Notes under the pieces: generated by a model
Seen by the model: the letters and a program-made list of their open reading frames with translations, nothing else
Told to the model about the DNA's origin: nothing
The model's database searches: none
Made by a program: the position numbers and the translations under genes
Shown here: positions 37,342 through 51,400 of the stretch, piece by piece
Position numbering within the stretch: position 1 is the first letter of the stretch
How the letters are laid out: each line of letters begins with the position of its first letter
From: Struthidea cinerea
Taxonomy: Eukaryota; Chordata; Aves; Passeriformes; Corcoracidae
DNA length: 64,000 nt
Direction of reading: 5' to 3'
NCBI GenBank assembly: GCA_013397865.1
Contig: VZTI01004580.1
Location: 728,263-792,262 of the forward strand

Positions 37342-40300
37342 TGAGTTATTCACCACCAGTGCTGAACTGTTATCCCTTAAGATAAGTTCATAAAATCCTT
37401 TTTCCTTTTGAAAGTAGGTATAAAATATTTCAATATTCAGTGGGCCAAAGAGCTGTGGATGGTGCATTCTCCTGATATTCTCTAGCAAGTTCCTGGTGTT
37501 TCTATACTGATTAGTGGATTACCCAGTCAAAAGGAACAGCCTCTGGAGGGGCAATCAGGGGAAAGACACTGAAAGCCTCTGTCCCAGATGATTAAGATTG
37601 TCTCCTGAGAGACAGAGAAGAATCACTCCAAGTCTTTGCAGCAGGACTAATGAAGACTGATTTCTTGAAGCTGCAGTACAATTCCCCAGCTCCATACCCA
37701 CTCCTGTCTCCTCCCCTGCAGTAACCTCAGCTCCCCTCCACGTCCTCAGCTGCCTCTGCAGGAAGGCTCAGGCACACGCCTGTGCCACTGGAGTCAGAGG
37801 CGTGCTCTGGGCCAGCTGGCCACTGCTGGCAGGCCTAGTGAACATGGAGCCAACAGCCTCAGGTCTGCACAGGGAGGGGGCATCAGGCAGACCTGAAAAG
37901 AAGTCTTTGACTTTCCCACCCTTCTATCAGATTTGATTAGAGCTAATCAATGAGTTGGGAGTATCGTTGCTAAAAGAGAGAAATTTCTGAGACAGCACGT
38001 GGGTACCTTCTCTTTCTTTATTAAAGTCAGGAGAAGTGTGGGGAGAAATCCACACGTTATGCACAACCTGAATAAAATGCCAGGCTTTTGGAAGCTAGAA
38101 GTGGGATGTCTGTCTGTATAACATTTCTGAGCAGAAGTTCAGGCATCAACCTGCTAGTGCTGCTGCTCTGTTCCTCGACCTTGTTCTCCCTCAGCAATAA
38201 TCATTTTGAGTAAAGGGCTTATAGGTCTTAATGCTGCCGAGTTCTGCACAAGCTGCACTTCAAATTGAGGAACTCCTGCTTAGATTAGAAAAACATACTT
38301 TTCAACTGGTCACTCACATATGGCAAGGAGGCATCAAAAATCTATCTGCCAGTGAATTAATCATGTACTGAAGTATTTCTTGAGCAGAGGCAGCCATTGT
38401 TTTCTTTCATAACAAGTCAGGTTTGATGCAAGCAAAGACATGGACAAAATATAGCTCCAGCTGCTCTTTTAATTCCAAGTTCTCCTCTGTTTTTACAAGG
38501 AAATAAAATAAAATTTAAAAAAACCCTACCAAGCCTGAAAGCAAAGCTGCACCATAACCTCACACGTGGAAAGAAAAGCAGTTGGCTGCATTCAAAAATT
38601 CTGACATATGGTCTCTAACTTTAAAATTTAAATAGTGATGATAAAAGCTATAGTTTGGGCAAAGCAACTTTTATTAGTAAAGTTGTTAAAGAACTGTTCC
38701 AGAGCAGCACTGTGAGAAAGTACAACTTGGAGCATCTATTTTGTTCCAGCTTTGGTGCCCCTGAGATACACTGTAAGCAGGGGCCTTTGAGAATGCCAGG
38801 ACCCCAGTTTGCAAGTAGGGAGCTGCCAAAATGCCTCGTGCAGTTCCTAGTGCCAGGAGAGCATCCTGCAGGGAAATAGGTAGGGATGAGGCCAGCAGGA
38901 CCCCAAGGCCAAAGGCAGAATTTGGCTAATAAAACTGTGGGGTTCAAGGCTTTCCTGCCCCTCTCACCCCGCCTGCTGAGCTACCCAGCAGTCCTCCTAT
39001 GCATGGGCAAACCCCACGGTTTAAACCCCATGGTTTAAAGTAACCTCATGCCACATGGATGACAAACCACATGGATTTCCTGCTGTAGAGTTCAGCTCTC
39101 AGTAGCAGGTCATATTTTTAGTCTTGAAAATTCCCGATCTAGTAAGTACTCCTTTGGCCAATGGCTCATCAGTCACAGATCCACTAACCAAAGTGTAAAA
39201 AACCCATTGACTACATTATATGTTAATCTCAGGAGCTCTGGAGTCAGTCCTGGGTATCACCATGAAAAAAAAACTTCAAATCCTACTCCAGGTAGGAGTG
39301 ATGTGCAATGCAGGTGAGGTGAAACAGACCTGCTCTTATGCATGATCAGGGTATACAGAAAGAGGCATGAAACTACTTGTATATAACTAGCAAGTAAATT
39401 GAGGAGATTTATTTATGGGGTTTTTTATGGATCATCTCAAAATTGAATCTTAACTTACTAAAGTAATCTGGAGATACACATTCAACAAAAAGTATATGGA
39501 AGTCATGACAAATTCCCAGGAATCTAAGAGTCTGCAAAACTGGCCATGCTTCTGCAGTAGGATCTCTTTATCATTTGTCTAGACTAGTTAATATTATTCC
39601 TTTAAAACACTGAAACTCATTTTTAAGTTAATGAACACAAACTTCCCAAAGCATTATAAATTCATTAAAGTATTAAATACAACTTCTTTACAGATTACCA
39701 AGATATTCAAGTTCCCATAAATTAATATCATTTTAAAATCTCATTTTATATTTGGTTTTAGAAAAAGTAGATTTAACATTCCCAATTAAAAAATTCTCAT
39801 GTGATTTCTTGTGAGGAAAAAGAGTCTCATAATACTTATTTTCAGATGAGGGGAAAAAATAAGCTATTTTATATGCAAATATAACTGATTTCATTTAATT
39901 GTTCCTGAGGGAAGAAGATTTGTATGCAAACCTCTTGCCAACTGGTAGACTTCAACCTCCTAATATTTTTTCCTCTCAGATCATTAATTAATAACTGCAC
40001 CTTCCTAATGGGAGAGAGTGTAGTTCCTTGTATTCAAGACCTGTATGTCCAAAAAAAGTCAGCAGAAGCTGAGGGTGGTAGGACTCAGCTGTGGAAGCTT
40101 CCTACTGCTCCAGAGCAGAGACAAGTGCTCAACATATCACAAATCCAGCAAAACGAAAGCAAATTTTCCCAAAAACAGTGCTGCAGGAAGCATTTATTAG
40201 CCACCATGAGAAAATTCACTTCCAGCAGACATGCAGTGATCAAAATGATCATTCCAATGTGTCTATATGAAACATCCTTTGCTGATCCTTATGTTCCGTG

Positions 40301-43300
40301 CTGTTCCCATGGCAAGTGGTAGAAGCACTTATCTCACTGGCACAGCCAGGCGCTCAGGCGAGACAAATAATCCATTATCAGGCCACTTAAATTTCATCTC
40401 TATCTTTTACCCTGTGGGAAAAGTCTACAGGGTGTCTTGTAGGGGAAAGCATCTTAAAATGGCATTGTCACAACCACAAAAACCACGCCACCTCTTTGCA
40501 AAGAGGCTGGTCTCACGCTAGCACAGCTGGGTTTCAGGCTGTGTCGGGGAGACCTTTTTCATTGCTCTCTCATCCTGATGAGCATCCCTCATGTTCAGAG
40601 GGATCTTTCTCAGAACAAGGCATTCTTGACCCTGCTTGGTTAATTTATCCACTTTACATCCAGGTTATGTAAAAATTCTTATATCCCCGTATTTAGCTAA
40701 TCACTTCATGCACTCTAAACAATTCACTAAGCAGTAAAAAGGCAGATTTACAGTATACTTAATATACATAAACCTTAACCACTAATTTAGAAAAGAGAGG
40801 TACCTAAGCATCCAAGTATAGACAAAGCTAGGGACACCCACTCATCATTCTGTCCCTTTTGCCAAGGCGCTTTGCAGTTTTCTGTATCACACTCCTCTGT
40901 GTCAGCAGATGTGTAGAAAAACAACAAACGGTTGATTGGGATTTTGTTCTTTTGCTCCTGAATTTGCACTGTGGCTTCTTGATCTCCACACAGAGAATTT
41001 GAGGAGCATGTTGTGCTCGCCAGTCCTGTGCTTTAATGACCTGTTCCTCTTCAGGTTCAAATTATGGTCTTTGGAAGAGGTGATTTCATTGCATCCAGCT
41101 GGTCTCATGCCCACTCCAGGCTCTTGCCTGTTCCCACACATCCTTCAGCCACCACTCACACCATGTTGCCTTGCAAGGCAAATGGGACTCAAGCATGACT
41201 CACAGCCTAATGGAGTAATTCTAGCCTCAAGAAAACCCTGATGGGAGTTTGGGGGTGTAGTGAATTTATCACTACAGAAACCAAAGTAGTATTCCAGGTG
41301 CCAAGTCCACCACTCCAACTGCTGGCAATCATACAAACATATGCTTTTTGGTGCCTTCTGAAGTCCTAGTGCATGTACCAGTGTGTACAAAATATTATTC
41401 CACACCTTATGAAAAACTCAAGATGTTTTAAAATAAACTTTTCCCTAAAGAGGCAACAAGAGAACAGCTAATTAGGAGACAATTTTTCTTTTATGTTGTT
41501 ACTCATAGTAGCCTGAGAGAAGAGTGCTTTATAGACGTGTAAGAATTACAGTGCAAATAATCAAGTATTTTCCAAACAATAGGTAACATCAATCACTTCC
41601 CAAAGCACTGTTTGAGCTTGACTGTAGGTCTCAGAGTTTGTTTCTCCAGATGACTTAGAGCTTTCATTCCATGATTGTACTTTTTCTACTCAGAAATAGA
41701 GCAGCTTTGTTAATTGTTTAGATGAACAGTGCCAGCATTTTTTTGTTACTTGTTAAACCAGGTTCTGCTGCAGATGCCGTGCCTTCAGTATAAGCCCCAA
41801 GCAGAGAGGGAACATTAGCTGCACCTATGGTCAAATTGAAGAACCATGTTATATTACTTATTGTTCAAAATTATGTAAAAATATGGTTCGTGATTCAAAA
41901 TTTTGTAGCTATTACAAACGCTGCTACATTAGATTAACAACAATTATCTTATGCTCTTTAATAATGACTTGAAGAGCATAACAGCCAAAGCCTGCCAGCC
42001 ACAAGCAAAAAACAGTCATACTCTATATAGTGACTTATGGATTAAAGCCTTTGTCAACAAAAGCCAATACCATGTCATTAAAAGTGTTGCTGAATTAGAG
42101 ATGGCAGTTACTATTCAGCTGGAAGTCATAGCAACAAAACACCTCCATGTCTTTTGCTGGCTTTATCATTGATTTCAGGAGAGAATTTTGCATGGTTTGT
42201 TAGCTTCCCTATCTATATGCAGAGGTTTTGGAAACTGGTTGAAGCTCTTAAAATTCCTATTAATGGAAATGAGCATACAAGAAGTACTGATTTAATGAAG
42301 TGATAAAATTTATGTTCAATATTTTTCAGCAAAATAGATTAAGGAACAAAAGTGCAGCAATACAGTAGTTCAAACTGAAAGAAAGAATTGAATCCTATAG
42401 CTAAGAAAAAACTTATGTGTCACATCATTCTTCTGCTTTAAGCCTCTTTCCTGACTCCTTGGCTTTCTTGTAAAATAGTAGCTGTCAGGACATCATCACT
42501 TGAAGAAGGTTCTTGTTAATCTGACAGTCATTATGATCTACTTGCATTCTAGTGCTGCACAGTTCATTGTGCCCAGTTATATTTTAATTCCTGTATGCTC
42601 GCTCATAACAACAGCTTCCTCAAAATGGCTTTATATGCTCTTAATTTTTCACAGTGTTGGCAGTCTTTTGGCACAGGCTAGTTAAAAACAAGAAATACAA
42701 CCTAAAAATTCACATGACCCAATTACTGACCCAAAGCAGGAAAATCTTGAAGCTGACAAGTCAACCTGATCTGAAAACTGACAACCATATAGACCTGCTC
42801 GGAGAGTTTTGTGGCAACTACAGAAATTATTTGTCTCTAGGGCTAAATATTAATTGTTTGCAAAGTGGTTTAGAAGTCAGTAACACATTCATCAACTCAT
42901 TAAATCTGGGTTTTCTTAACTATTCTTTCAGAACGACCTTGTAATGAAACACTACAACTCTTGTAAATAAGTCTAAGCACTTTGAAACTGCTAGATTAAT
43001 ATCAAATAAGTCCCTGCTATTCAGAGCCCAATACCTTAAAAAAAAAGTATTTTGTTCTAGCAATATGAAAAAGGGAATTTTATAATGGAGTTCACTATAA
43101 GCATTTGAAATGTGATTTAATACTTGACTTGCATGTGAATTCAGCTTTTAGCAGCAGCAAAAGCTCATTTCTGCCATTTGGTTTTAACCCATTCTCTATA
43201 CTCACTCAATTATTTGACTTCCCACAGTGTCTAGGTCATTGCTGCTGAGACAGAATTGCAACCGAGGGGAATTTGTCCAGAGTATTAGAGCTTCCCTGGG

Positions 43301-44549
43301 ACATTTGAGAGCAGCAGGGTTAGAGCTGGACCCAAATCGTCAACATAGGTCTATGTGCGACCCTGGAGATAGGGCCAAACCTAGAACTAAGGACAGATAC
43401 ACCTACAGCATAACTCAGGTCAGGGCCAAGTCTAAGCCTAAATGAGATTCCTGGGGCCATGGTCAGGGGGTGGGAAGAGGTCCTAGGTGAGGCTGATCAG
43501 GGCCATTAAGTGCTATTCCTACTCTTGGGGCTTTAGCAGCAAGAAACCAAAGCATGAGGATGCAGAGTGAATGTAGAGCTCAGGAGATGATGAAGAATTG
43601 TGTGTGACTGGATAGCAAACCTGGAAAAAAAGGTAAGTGATACCATGTGGAAATCCCAAATGAGAAAGTAGGACTTGAACTCAGAAGGGATGTCAAAATC
43701 CATGAAAGATGACATGTAATGTCATCAAATCAAAAGAGGAGTTTAAAAAAAAACCCCAACACTACAGCTGAAAACTAAAGAATTGAGTTTGATATGCAAA
43801 CTGCCCCAAGGGAGGGAAGTAGGACTAATGGTACAATGCAGAGGTAAGGCTGGAACACTCAACAGAAGCTCAGGCATGAGTAAATCTGGGCTGTGAAACC
43901 ATGCTCTCTCTCTCTCAAAGTCTGCAGGCTTCTTATCTCTTCTCAGTTTGTTGTCAGGTGTCTAGTGGCGTGTCATATTGTCTCTCCAGAGATGGTCCCC
44001 GGATAAGCTACCAAATCACCACTCTCAAGTAACAAAGAGCAGAGCAGAGCAGTAATTGTATAGACTGCGACTTGTGATGACCGAGGTGAAGGTCAGTTTC
44101 ATCTTTTTAAATTTTCACATTGTTTTGGTTTTTTTCAAGAACAAAACCCAGCCTCTATTAAAATAGAATGATGCGAAGTATTCAGCGGTTATGAAAATCC
44201 AACACTTAATTTGCTCTGCCACGTATTCCGGTTATCTTCATCCCATGAGTCCATGGTTTATGATACACGGATAATTAACATGATGAAACAAATTATCTTT
44301 TTACCCACATCATGCTCCATCAAGCACATAGATGGGTCATTTCTGCTGACTCCTCTCTACTGCTCTGCTCATTGTTAGACGGTGAAAGGCATGAGAGGAA
44401 TGTTATTCTTTTGACCAAAATGCAACTAAGGAAAAGCCAGGAAAGTAAACTCGTCCACAGCAGTTGCTCTTAGATATGCTGAGCAAGTCAATCACCAAAT
44501 TGGGAAATAAGACGATCATGTTACTGCAGGAGATGTACAAGTAAACAAT
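37342..44549. other. Long gene-free stretch
   Basis: About 7.2 kb with no supportable gene. The longest frame is 132 codons (39924-40322 plus), featureless. It includes a 14-bp near-perfect tandem pair (39012-39039), AT-rich blocks at 39590-39900, and an unidentified GC-richer part at 43230-43450. No named transposon is seen. Confidence 0.5.
39012..39039. repeat. 14-bp tandem pair with one mismatch
   Basis: CCCCACGGTTTAAA followed directly by CCCCATGGTTTAAA. Confidence 0.8.
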
Positions 44550-44592
44550 GGTTTGGGGTTTTTTTGGTTTTTTGGGTTTGGGGTTTTTTTTC
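44550..44592. repeat. G/T-rich low-complexity tract, possible quadruplex
   Basis: Alternating T-runs with GGGG, GG, GGG and GGGG blocks on the plus strand. Four G-blocks occur within about 30 bases; one is only a doublet, so any quadruplex would be weak. The tract sits about 35 bases from the 3' tail of a minus-strand CR1 shard. Confidence 0.7.
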
Positions 44593-44626
44593 CAAATGCT
44601 TCTTTTACTTCCCAATGCTGATTCAG

Positions 44627-44675
44627 TCACAGAATCCCAGAATATGCTGAGTTGGAAGGGACCCACAAGCTGTTA
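44627..44675 (-). mobile_element. CR1 LINE 3'-end shard
   Basis: The plus strand shows 'cagtcacagaatcccagaat' then 'gctgagttggaagggaccca', the reverse complement of a CR1 3' end. The copy is therefore on the minus strand with its tail pointing left. About 50 bases only. Confidence 0.85.
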
Positions 44676-47600
44676 ATAAAGCAGAAAAGCTGAAGCTTAC
44701 CAGCTGAGCACTAACTGTCTTCTGTCCAGATTCAAGAAGGAATCTGGGGTAAAATCATCTTTATGTGTTTTATCTAACACTCATAAAAGAAAACCTATTC
44801 ACCGAGACCTGAACTGAGAATGCACAGGCAATTTTGTTCTGCTGAGTGTTTGACTCCACTATCTACACAATGTTCCTCTGACCATTTCTTTGAGTATATG
44901 ATGTACCTGATGCACTCCTCTAGATGCTTACAACAGGATTAATGTACCTCCAACTGAAGCTGATGAGCCCTTCAAATACATCTATTAAGGTTAACAAGAT
45001 GGCTTACTTGAATTAAAGTTTCATGAACAAAGGAATGCTATTCAGTCCTCACCTTATATAACAGTTATCTTCTTCAAAATACTTTTAAAAATATATCTAA
45101 CTGTGGAACACTTTTAGGGTATCTTGCTGCTTCTAAGAATATTAAGAAGTTTTCAAAGTTGGTAAATGGAATTTGAGTTCAACAAGCCTTCTCATTTTAA
45201 AAGGTTCAGTAAAAAGTACAAGGCTACAAGACTGAGAACTACATTTTTGTCTTGCAAAGACTTCCTTCCCATTGACTTGTGATGAATCTGAGTAGCCTGT
45301 CAAATTAATATACACTTCCTATGTGGACTCCATTAATCTAACAGAATACATAGTCCATCAATATTAAAAGTACCTTAACAAGGAGAGGGGGTGGACAGGG
45401 AGCAGGGTTGTGTCTCATCAATTGCTGTGCAGCAGGTCAACATCAATAAATGATTATGGCAAGGAATAGAGCATTTGTACAGCGAGGCTGTTCCTGAACC
45501 CATTAATTTAGGGGGTAAGAATGAAATGCAATTTTTATATTACTTATCCTTATCTCTACTTGGTTTAATTTTACTTTCCTCGCTCCATCTATTTCCCTCT
45601 GCTCTCCCCAGCAGTTGTCATTTCTGTCTCAAAAATATATGTGCTGGAGATTCAGCTTTTGTCATTCTCCTCTCTATTTCTTTCCTCCCTTTTCCTTCAC
45701 AATACTTTTTATCTTTCCTTTGTAATACATTTCATCTTCCCTTTTTCTTTGTTTATCCCCCCTCCTTTGCCAATTTTTCCCTCCCTCTTTTGCAGCTTCC
45801 TCCCTACCTTATGTATTTTTCCTCTCTCAGACTAATTTTCTGATGAAATAACCACTTCACTTTTATAAAATACAGGTGATTTACTTTTTTTTTGAAAGAT
45901 CTGGCTGATGTATAATTTTGGTCTGCTTTTTAGGTTGTAGTAAATCTACAATATTTTTTCATCATGTTTGAATTCCCTAAGTTTACTTTTTTTTTTTTTT
46001 CCTGGATCTATCTAGATCCATCCATTAAAAAATTAACTAGATTTTAGTACAAATTTTCCATTCTTTGGCCAATGTCCCTCTTGGCTGAGCTTTTTCAGAA
46101 GAAGAAAAGATTTTTCTCATTAAATCATGAGTAACTGTGGGGATGACATTGTCCCAGCCCCAGGTATCCTGGAATGGAAAGGGAACATGATAAACCTTGC
46201 ATCAAAAGAGGTTTGTTTTCCCAAAGACTTAGAAAGGGGAGAGGAAGGTGGCAGCATTTTACAGCCACCTGAATGCTGATTCATCAGGCTTAGTTAAAAG
46301 CAAATTCTTTAGTACTGAGAGCTGTCATCAGAAGGGAAAGGAAAAAGAAACCCCATGGGTTTTCTCACTTTTTCTTTTTAGCAATTTCCCTGAAAATTTC
46401 ACAGGGCAGAACCGAGCTTGCTGAAACCAAATAATAAAGACATCCACCCAGTTAGTGGATGTGGAAGGGGAGGAGTGATTGCTGCCTTGCTGGATTGAAA
46501 ATGCTTGAGAAAACAAAAGTGGATGGGAGGTGGGAAGGCAAGTAGTTTCTAAGGAAAAGCTGCTACTAAAAATTCAACTTTTTTATTCTTTCCATAATGG
46601 GATTGTTCCTGTTAACCACGTTGGGAAGGAAAGGGCTATCTCTCCTAGCAGCACAGCAACCAAGCTGTCCAACAACTGATACTTTCGAAAACAAGAACTT
46701 TTCGCTGTGTTTTATTCGCTTTTTCTCTGGCATAAAGGGGAACGGATTGCAGGGGGAGGTTGAGTTCACAGAGTGTACACATGTATGTACAGAGTATCTG
46801 TACCTGAAATATACACTCCAAAGAGCTTTGACTCTAAGCAAACTACAGCAGCACACTGTGTGTGCATGTATGTGGAGGCCAGCTTGTTGTGGCTTATTAG
46901 AAGATATGGAATGTGCTCTTCAAATCAAACAATCCAAAAATCTTTCCAAGCTACATTTCACTACTTAAATAAAAGCAGAAATTTGCCATTTCTAGTTGAT
47001 GGCAAACCAAAATTAGACTCTGCTAATGCTACTTCATGAGATCCATTTTAAATAAAGTTTTTTGTATATCCCATTTCTACGCAAAAAGAATTGCACTGTG
47101 CTTGGTGTCCCTGCTTTTCACACCCACCAGCACAACAGATGGATGAGGGATAGGATCTCTCCAGAGCAGATCCTGTCCTCCCTTCCAGTGCAGCTACTGT
47201 AGACACCCTGATCTGAGTGGGCAGCCAGTGTTTGGGACCTTCCTAGGGTGTTTCTGTCATAAAATGATACTAATGACCCGTAGCTCATACCTCTGATGTA
47301 ATCTTAGGTTACAAAGCATGCTTGTGTGTACTTCTGGTTCCCTGCCTACAAGAGAAAAACACAAGGTTGCCTCCCACACAGGTTTTTGGGTTTTTTTTCT
47401 GATCACCAGGAGGGTAAGGAGATGCAGGAAGAAAGCAGAGGAGAAGGAGAGGGAAAGTCCTTCGGTCCTTCTCTGGGCAAGATTCTTCAGTAAGAACAGG
47501 AACCTACAGCTGCTCATAACCTGCTGCAAAGCTGTTAGACCCCAGGGCAGACTCCCACTCTGAGAGTAGCAAATGGCCAGAGTGCACAGAATAACTCATT

Positions 47601-48393
47601 GCTACACAAATGCTCTGATTTGTGCCCCCTCAGCCTTTAGCACATGACAGGTACAGAATGATCACATAAAACCCAAAGAAAGTGGTGCCTTTCCCTACCA
47701 TCATGATTTCATACATGTGAAGGCACTTGGCCAGCTAAGTGTGTTCAGTTGAACATTGCTCTTTTGATAAAGAAATCCTTAAAATGTAGCAATTGGTGGC
47801 AGTCTAGGCTAGAATGAGCTCTCACGTGGGGCTTTAGTGCAAGGCACATAAATTAAAAAATTGTCCCCCACACCTGTAACTAAAGCAGAGGAAAAATAAC
47901 TTGGAAAGATTGTGCAATCATTTCAGTTGCTACTTCATGGATCTTTAATATAAGGCACTTAAAACTCTATGAAAACAAGGAGTTTTGTGATATTGCAGCC
48001 AATAATCTAGTGCTAATATGTAAAATGCTTCCAACACACCCAAGTTCTCCTTTCAGCTGACTTTTTTGGAAATGTTTTTGAAAAAATATTCTATTTGATA
48101 TTACATTTTCAGGCTAGACTACAGAGGGATTATGCACTTGTTGCCTTGCTTTCCTTCAGAGACTTCCACAATGTTTCATAAATCCGGATGATCAGTACAG
48201 GTCCTAGGGAAGATGCAATTTGGCCCAGGGAAGATATTCTTAGAAGAGATGGTAGACTTCCAAGATGCTGCTAAGAAAAACGATGTCTGACAGGCTGTTT
48301 GGGTCTGTGGGAGTTGATCTGTCATCTTCTCAGATTCTTATAAATCACTGCAGGTGAAAATCAGGGTAAAATGTTAAAATTTGACCAGAGCAC
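44676..48393. other. Gene-free stretch
   Basis: No gene recognised. A pyrimidine-rich block at 45590-45840 keeps one frame open for 122 codons purely through composition. T14 at 45987-46000 is followed by the palindrome TGGATCTATCTAGATCCA (46003-46020). The 123-codon frame at 46597-46968 is featureless. Confidence 0.5.
46003..46020. repeat. Short perfect inverted repeat (8-bp arms)
   Basis: TGGATCTA, a 2-base spacer (TC), then TAGATCCA, directly after a T14 run. Confidence 0.85.
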
Positions 48394-48444
48394 CTTAAAA
48401 GCCACTTTTAAGAAGTGGCTTAGACAGAAGTTTAAGCTTTTAAG
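48394..48444. repeat. Overlapping inverted repeats, alternative hairpins
   Basis: CTTAAAAGC (48394-48402) pairs perfectly with GCTTTTAAG (48436-48444). AAGCCACTT (48399-48407) pairs perfectly with AAGTGGCTT (48413-48421) around a 5-base loop. The left arms share four bases, so only one of the two hairpins can form fully at a time. Function unknown. Confidence 0.75.
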
Positions 48445-51400
48445 TCTGGTAATCACCTGTCAAAAGTTTCTCTAGTCTAACTTCCTTGAATGAATAGAAA
48501 AGTCTTTATTTATTTACCAGAAATAAAAAAAGTGCTTACCTTTGGCCACAAAGCATTGCTGAAATGTCGTCTATGAGGAGTAAGACTTGGAAGTGTCTTG
48601 CTGAACTGAGAAGGGATGGTAATGGGTAAATGCTCTGACCTTTATAAGTGATTAAGTTTGAAACAAAGTATAGAAGGAAAATGCTCTGGTCGCAGGAAAG
48701 AAGCAGTGAACACATGAATTATTTTTCCTTCTTCCAGAATGTGTGTCAGTAACAGGAATTTCCTCAAGCAGTTCCATCACAGCACATTAGGGGTTCATAT
48801 TAAATATTCTTGCCCGGGCTGCAAACCAAACCTCATCCTTCTTGCCATTATTTAATATATTGGTGATCAAAGATTAATTTAAGGAATGAAATATTTAGTC
48901 AGCTTCTTACTGTCCTTTTGTGATATAAGGCTGTATGTGGGTGGAAGGACAAAGATGATACATGAAACCATAACTTTTGTTTTCAAGTTTCTGTTGTATG
49001 TCAGCTTGAACACACTTATCATCAGGGTCACAGAAATGCCATGAAGACCCTGCATGTACACCAATGTTTCAGGTTTTCCCTGAATGCTGTGGAAGCACAC
49101 CAGCTGATCCCAGGAAAAGTCTTGTATGTGTGGAGTTCTGAAAAAAGGTTTTCCGAACTCCAAAAGGAGAGAAAAAAAAAAAAAAAGAAAGCAAGAATGA
49201 GGAATCTGGGGACTCTGGGAGATATCTCTCTAACTGGTCTTTATTAATAATAGTTCTGTTCTGTGGTTATTTGCATTTATTTACTGAGCACAGCAGAGCT
49301 ATTTTCCTTGTTCTGGTTTTGTCTTAGAAAACCGTGCAACACTGGTGTGAAACAATTTATCTAAAAGCAAGGTGGCTTAATTATGCTTATGCTTTATCTT
49401 TAATAGGTGGGTTTAGGATAAGCATTTTTGTTTTGTAGCAACTTTCAATTTTCCTTGCCTTTGCCACTGTAGCAGTAATTGCTCATGTCCTTATTACCTG
49501 TCATACAAACACACAGCTCCACAGAGGGATGGGGAAGGCTGTGTTCAAAAACAACCAATGTATTTGAGAGACTCAGCAAAATACCCAGGAGCCTGTTTTT
49601 TAAGGCTGATTTATGCCAACAGGCAGATCCTCATACGGTGTGGAGCAGCACTGTGCTGATCTCAACACAGCCATTTGGTTTGGTGGGGGCTAAAAATCTG
49701 GACCCAAATGTGTGTGATTCTCTTCTGGTGCAGATGCAATTATCACCACGGTGCCTGAGAAAGGTTGTTTTGTCTCCTACTCTCCTCTCTTTAGAGCCCA
49801 GTGACCCTACAATGCACTCCCTCTGTTTTTGTTGAAGGTTATCCATGCTGGTGGGAAAAGCTGGATTTATGGCTGGGTGTCACTCCCTGTGGGAGCTGTG
49901 ATACCACAGCCTTGGTGGCAGCAAGTGCACAGTGGCACTGGCATTGCTGCAGCCTTGTTGCTCGCACCGAAGCCCCTGAGCTCCCCTGGCTTGTCCAGCT
50001 CAGCCCACACTGCCATCGCAGGTACTGCTGCCACCGAGGCTGGGCTTGTCTCTGCACACCCAGAGGCTGCTTTCCTCCCCGCAGCACGGTGTGCTGAGGA
50101 GATAGGAGTCACTCTGAGTTGTGTTTCCCTGCCAGCAGTGGCTCATCATGCTCTGTTGATCCGGCTTGTTCCTTACAGGGCAGCAGGAAACCCATCCCCG
50201 CGCTGCTGCAATAGTTTATAATTTTAAATGCATGGTCCCTTTGACTAGCACACCATCTGCTTGTAGGTTGGACACAGCTCCCTCTGGGCCAGGCTTACAT
50301 CTTCAGCTGTAAATGTAGGTCAGCTGGCTGCCATGCAGTATGTTTGTTATCATTTAGAGCATGGGTCCTCACACACAAGTTGACTGTGCATTGCATTTGC
50401 CCATCCCTTAAAAAAAAAGCTTATTTTGCTAGAGTAGCAAGTGGTTAAGCTGCTTGTGACGTTAGCAGTCCTACCAGCATGGTGACAAAAAATTCTTCAG
50501 TCTAAGTATTGCAAACTCATAATGAGGGCATTTTCAGCTGTTTCACCTGAGAGTATTTCTGACAGTGTTGTGTTAAGGAGATGCTGATCTCAGCCCTATC
50601 AGTGAAATTCATTCTCAAGTGTGACATTTGATGTCCATAAATCAAAGTAAGTCCTTCAGCTTTTCTGCTGTGCTCAGAGACTCTCTCTTCTGATGCTAAA
50701 CCTAAGATTTGTTCATTCCTGCAATCTTGAGAGCTCATCATAAGACTTTTGGAGTTTATATATGAAACGGATTCTCATAAGCTTGCAGAAGCCAGTTGGG
50801 TTCAGATGAAATACCTGCCCTTTCCTTTATCATATAAATTTGCTACATTGCTCAAATAAGGCAGAGAGTGGTTTACACATGCATGCCTGCAGTCTTTAAT
50901 CTTAGATATGATGCTTAATATGCAGTGAATTTTGTTTTGCATGAATTCCTAAGAAATTGAGGCTTATGCAATCCTGATGTAGAAGTCCCAGAAGACTTTC
51001 CATGAAAGACAGCATGAACCAGCCAATGGGATCACAAGTCAGAAAATTTATTTTGAGGTAAACTTTACACAGAGAAGGGGAGTCGTGTGGAGTGAGCTTT
51101 GCACGAGGCTGCAGGGACCATCCAGCTGCCTGTAGGATCACGACGTGTTACAGAGAAGGTGGGTGCTGCAGAGCTCACTTCATCCAAGGCTGTGTCTTTC
51201 TGTAGTCCTTAGGGACTTAGGGACTTGTCCACGGAGGAAGTGGTGACACTGCCCACCCCAGTGGCAGGGAATAGTCTGTAGTGGGAACTCCTTTTATTCT
51301 GGTCAAGAACTGAGGTGAAAGTAAACAGAACAATCAAACCCCTGAAGACCCTGCCTCTCTGGACTCCCTCAGAAATCACACTAAGAGTGTCCATCTCTTA

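Noticed and set aside
42500..42685. 61-codon frame with a signal-peptide-like hydrophobic start
   Set aside because: Short, AT-driven hydrophobicity, no family match and no splice or promoter context.
45475..45843. 122-codon hydrophobic plus-strand frame resembling a membrane protein
   Set aside because: The DNA is a pyrimidine-rich tract (TTT/CTT/TCC), which automatically encodes Phe, Leu and Ser; there is no start context or domain.
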